The notes under the pieces: model-generated
Told to the model about the DNA's origin: nothing
The model's input: the letters and a program-made list of their open reading frames with translations, nothing else
The model's database searches: none
NCBI GenBank assembly: GCA_963719165.1
Contig: CAVRAV010000001.1
Span: 1,240,001-1,304,000 of the forward strand
DNA: 64,000 nt
DNA from: JAOUEA01 sp963719165
GTDB lineage: Bacteria; Actinomycetota; UBA4738; HRBIN12
Direction: 5' to 3'
Position numbers and translations under genes: made by a program
Shown: positions 63,029 to 64,000 of the stretch, in pieces
Numbering within the stretch: position 1 is the first letter of the stretch
Layout: every line of letters begins with the position of its first letter

Positions 63029-63476
63029 GCGATCCCGGACCCGTGGCGATGATGTGGCGCCGCAACCCGGTCATCGCCCGGTCCATCAGGATCCGCATGA
63101 TCGGCCGGTAGGCGCGGGCGGCGAGCTCGCCTGCCACGGGGACGGCCAACCGGATGTCCTCGGACCACGTGAAGCGCGTTCCGGCGACGGTGGCTTCGAG
63201 GGTCCAGACGCCCCTGCCCGCGACCAAGCTCCCGTGGCGGATCTCCAGTCGCCGCGGGGGATCCCAGCCGAGCACCTCCATGGGCTCGGTGAACGCCGGC
63301 AGGCCGGCGATGCGCGTCTTGACGGCGAGCCGCACGCCGACCCCTTCCCGGTGCCGCGACACCACGCGCACGGCGTCGGCGTCGAGCATCCAGTCGGCCT
63401 GTCGCTCCCAATCCATCAGCACGCTCCAGACCGACGCGGGCGGTGCCGGGAGCACGATGCGGCGTTCGAGCCTCAC
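63006..63476 (-). CDS. SRPBCC (START-like) family protein
   Basis: Protein of 156 aa with the SRPBCC pattern: LERRIVLPAPPASVWSVLMD, WMLDADAVRVVSRHREGVG, and the C-terminal helix (AYRPIMRILMDRAMTGLRRH). These proteins bind hydrophobic ligands or act as aromatase/cyclases; this one has no clear function. It overlaps the GGDEF gene by 23 bp, tail to tail. It is a separate family member from the disrupted copy at 53472-53917. Confidence 0.8.
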   Translation of the reverse strand: MRLERRIVLPAPPASVWSVLMDWERQADWMLDADAVRVVSRHREGVGVRLAVKTRIAGLPAFTEPMEVLGWDPPRRLEIRHGSLVAGRGVWTLEATVAGTRFTWSEDIRLAVPVAGELAARAYRPIMRILMDRAMTGLRRHIIATGPGSLSASRRC

Positions 63477-63528
63477 GCGCTCAGCCTACGGCGGCACCGT
63501 GGAGGGCCGATGCGGCTAGGCTGCGGTT

Positions 63529-64000
63529 ATGGACCGGGGGGCGGCCGTTGCGGCGACGATGGCCACCGCGACGGGAACCCTGCCCGCGCGCGGGAGGGCC
63601 TCGGCGGCCCGCGTGAGCGAACGGGCGGGCGTCGCCTGGGACGAGACGGGCACGATCGTGTACACGGGGCGGGCGGACGGGATCCCCTGGCCTGCAACCA
63701 TCGGTGATCCCGGTCGCGGCTGTCTCGTCCCGGGCTTCGTGGACTGCCACGTCCATCTGCCCTTCTACGGCTGGCGAGCCGCCGAGTTCGAGGCCCGCGT
63801 GCGCGGCACCTCCTACGCGGAACTGCACCGTTCCGAGGGCGGCATCTTCAGCTCGAGCCGGCTGCTGAACGGGGCCGGCGACGACGAGGTCATCGGGTTC
63901 TGCAAGCCCCTGCTCGAGGAGATGCTCGCCCACGGGACCACCGCGCTGGAGCTGAAGACGGGCTACGGACTCGGGCTGGAGGCGGAGCTCCGCCAGGCCC
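63529..64000 (+). CDS. hutI: Imidazolonepropionase-like amidohydrolase, partial
   Basis: The gene runs off the right edge; 157 codons are visible from ATG 63529. GFVDCHVHLPFYGWRAAEFE and RGTSYAELHRSEGGIFSSSRL are the HutI metal site and substrate segment (usual CHTHLVFAGdRaxEFexR). LELKTGYGLGLEAELR is also typical. Other hut genes are expected to follow beyond the window. Imidazolonepropionase hydrolyses the ring in histidine breakdown; related formimidoyl hydrolases are an alternative. Confidence 0.8.
   Translation, partial: MDRGAAVAATMATATGTLPARGRASAARVSERAGVAWDETGTIVYTGRADGIPWPATIGDPGRGCLVPGFVDCHVHLPFYGWRAAEFEARVRGTSYAELHRSEGGIFSSSRLLNGAGDDEVIGFCKPLLEEMLAHGTTALELKTGYGLGLEAELRQA

Overview
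The window is very GC-rich, densely coded and full of 1-4 bp start/stop overlaps. It looks like the chromosome of an actinobacterium (Actinomycetota), probably an uncultured lineage. Support comes from a LigD with the mycobacterial Pol-PE-Lig domain order plus Ku, a DUF5319-type protein, a putative F420-dependent LLM oxidoreductase, an argB-argR-argG-argH gene order with a mycobacterial-type ARG box, and an IclR/GylR-like regulator beside glycerol genes. I see no rRNA, tRNA, CRISPR array, prophage or insertion sequence. Genus-level placement is not possible from the sequence alone.

Layout. 1-7.7 kb: PII signalling (glnB, and glnD cut by the window edge), Ku/LigD end joining, a GNAT, a DUF5319 protein and a PIG-L deacetylase. 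7.8-10.4 kb: an orphan sensor kinase and an SDR. 10.4-14.4 kb: an arginine operon read leftwards from a TTGACG-N17-ATAACT promoter whose -10 lies inside an ARG box. It encodes a possible 29-codon leader peptide, a degenerate N-acetylglutamate kinase homologue, then argR, argG and argH. 14.4-21.6 kb: secreted GH114-like protein, RmuC, a seven-repeat Cys-pair propeller, a bactofilin-like membrane protein, a MarR regulator with a 30-bp tandem duplication over its end, an epimerase and an amidohydrolase. 21.8-29.8 kb: tldD-tldE, a CBS protein, an NDH-2-like flavoprotein, a HAD, a SpoU methyltransferase, a PHP protein and an IclR regulator.

29.8-40.3 kb is the most distinctive region, a glycerol/dihydroxyacetone cluster: dhaL on the minus strand, then glpF, dhaK, dhaL, glpK, an acidic repeat protein, a GlpA-like flavoprotein directly coupled to sdhB-sdhC-sdhD-like genes (no SdhA, GlpB or GlpC), and a DhaM fused to a complete PTS Enzyme I. 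The encoded pathway would import glycerol, phosphorylate it, oxidise glycerol-3-phosphate into the quinone pool through an SDH-type iron-sulfur and cytochrome b module, and separately phosphorylate dihydroxyacetone from PEP using one three-domain phosphotransfer protein. pgsA and glpX (gluconeogenic fructose bisphosphatase) follow, and glpX ends in a good terminator hairpin.

43-64 kb: small DNA-binding-like proteins, an LLM oxidoreductase, an ECF sigma/anti-sigma pair, NfeD/SPFH, a PilT-like ATPase, a possible Fe-S sensing regulator divergent from mrp, lgt, PAP2, assorted membrane proteins, a methyltransferase, a second PIG-L protein, pepA, a cytX-type transporter under a TPP riboswitch, a PAS-GGDEF protein and the start of a hutI-like gene. 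Four genes between 43.7 and 56.1 kb (LLM, mrp, an SRPBCC protein and a membrane protein) are broken by small frame shifts, three of them in C/G runs. Indel errors in the assembly are the simplest explanation.
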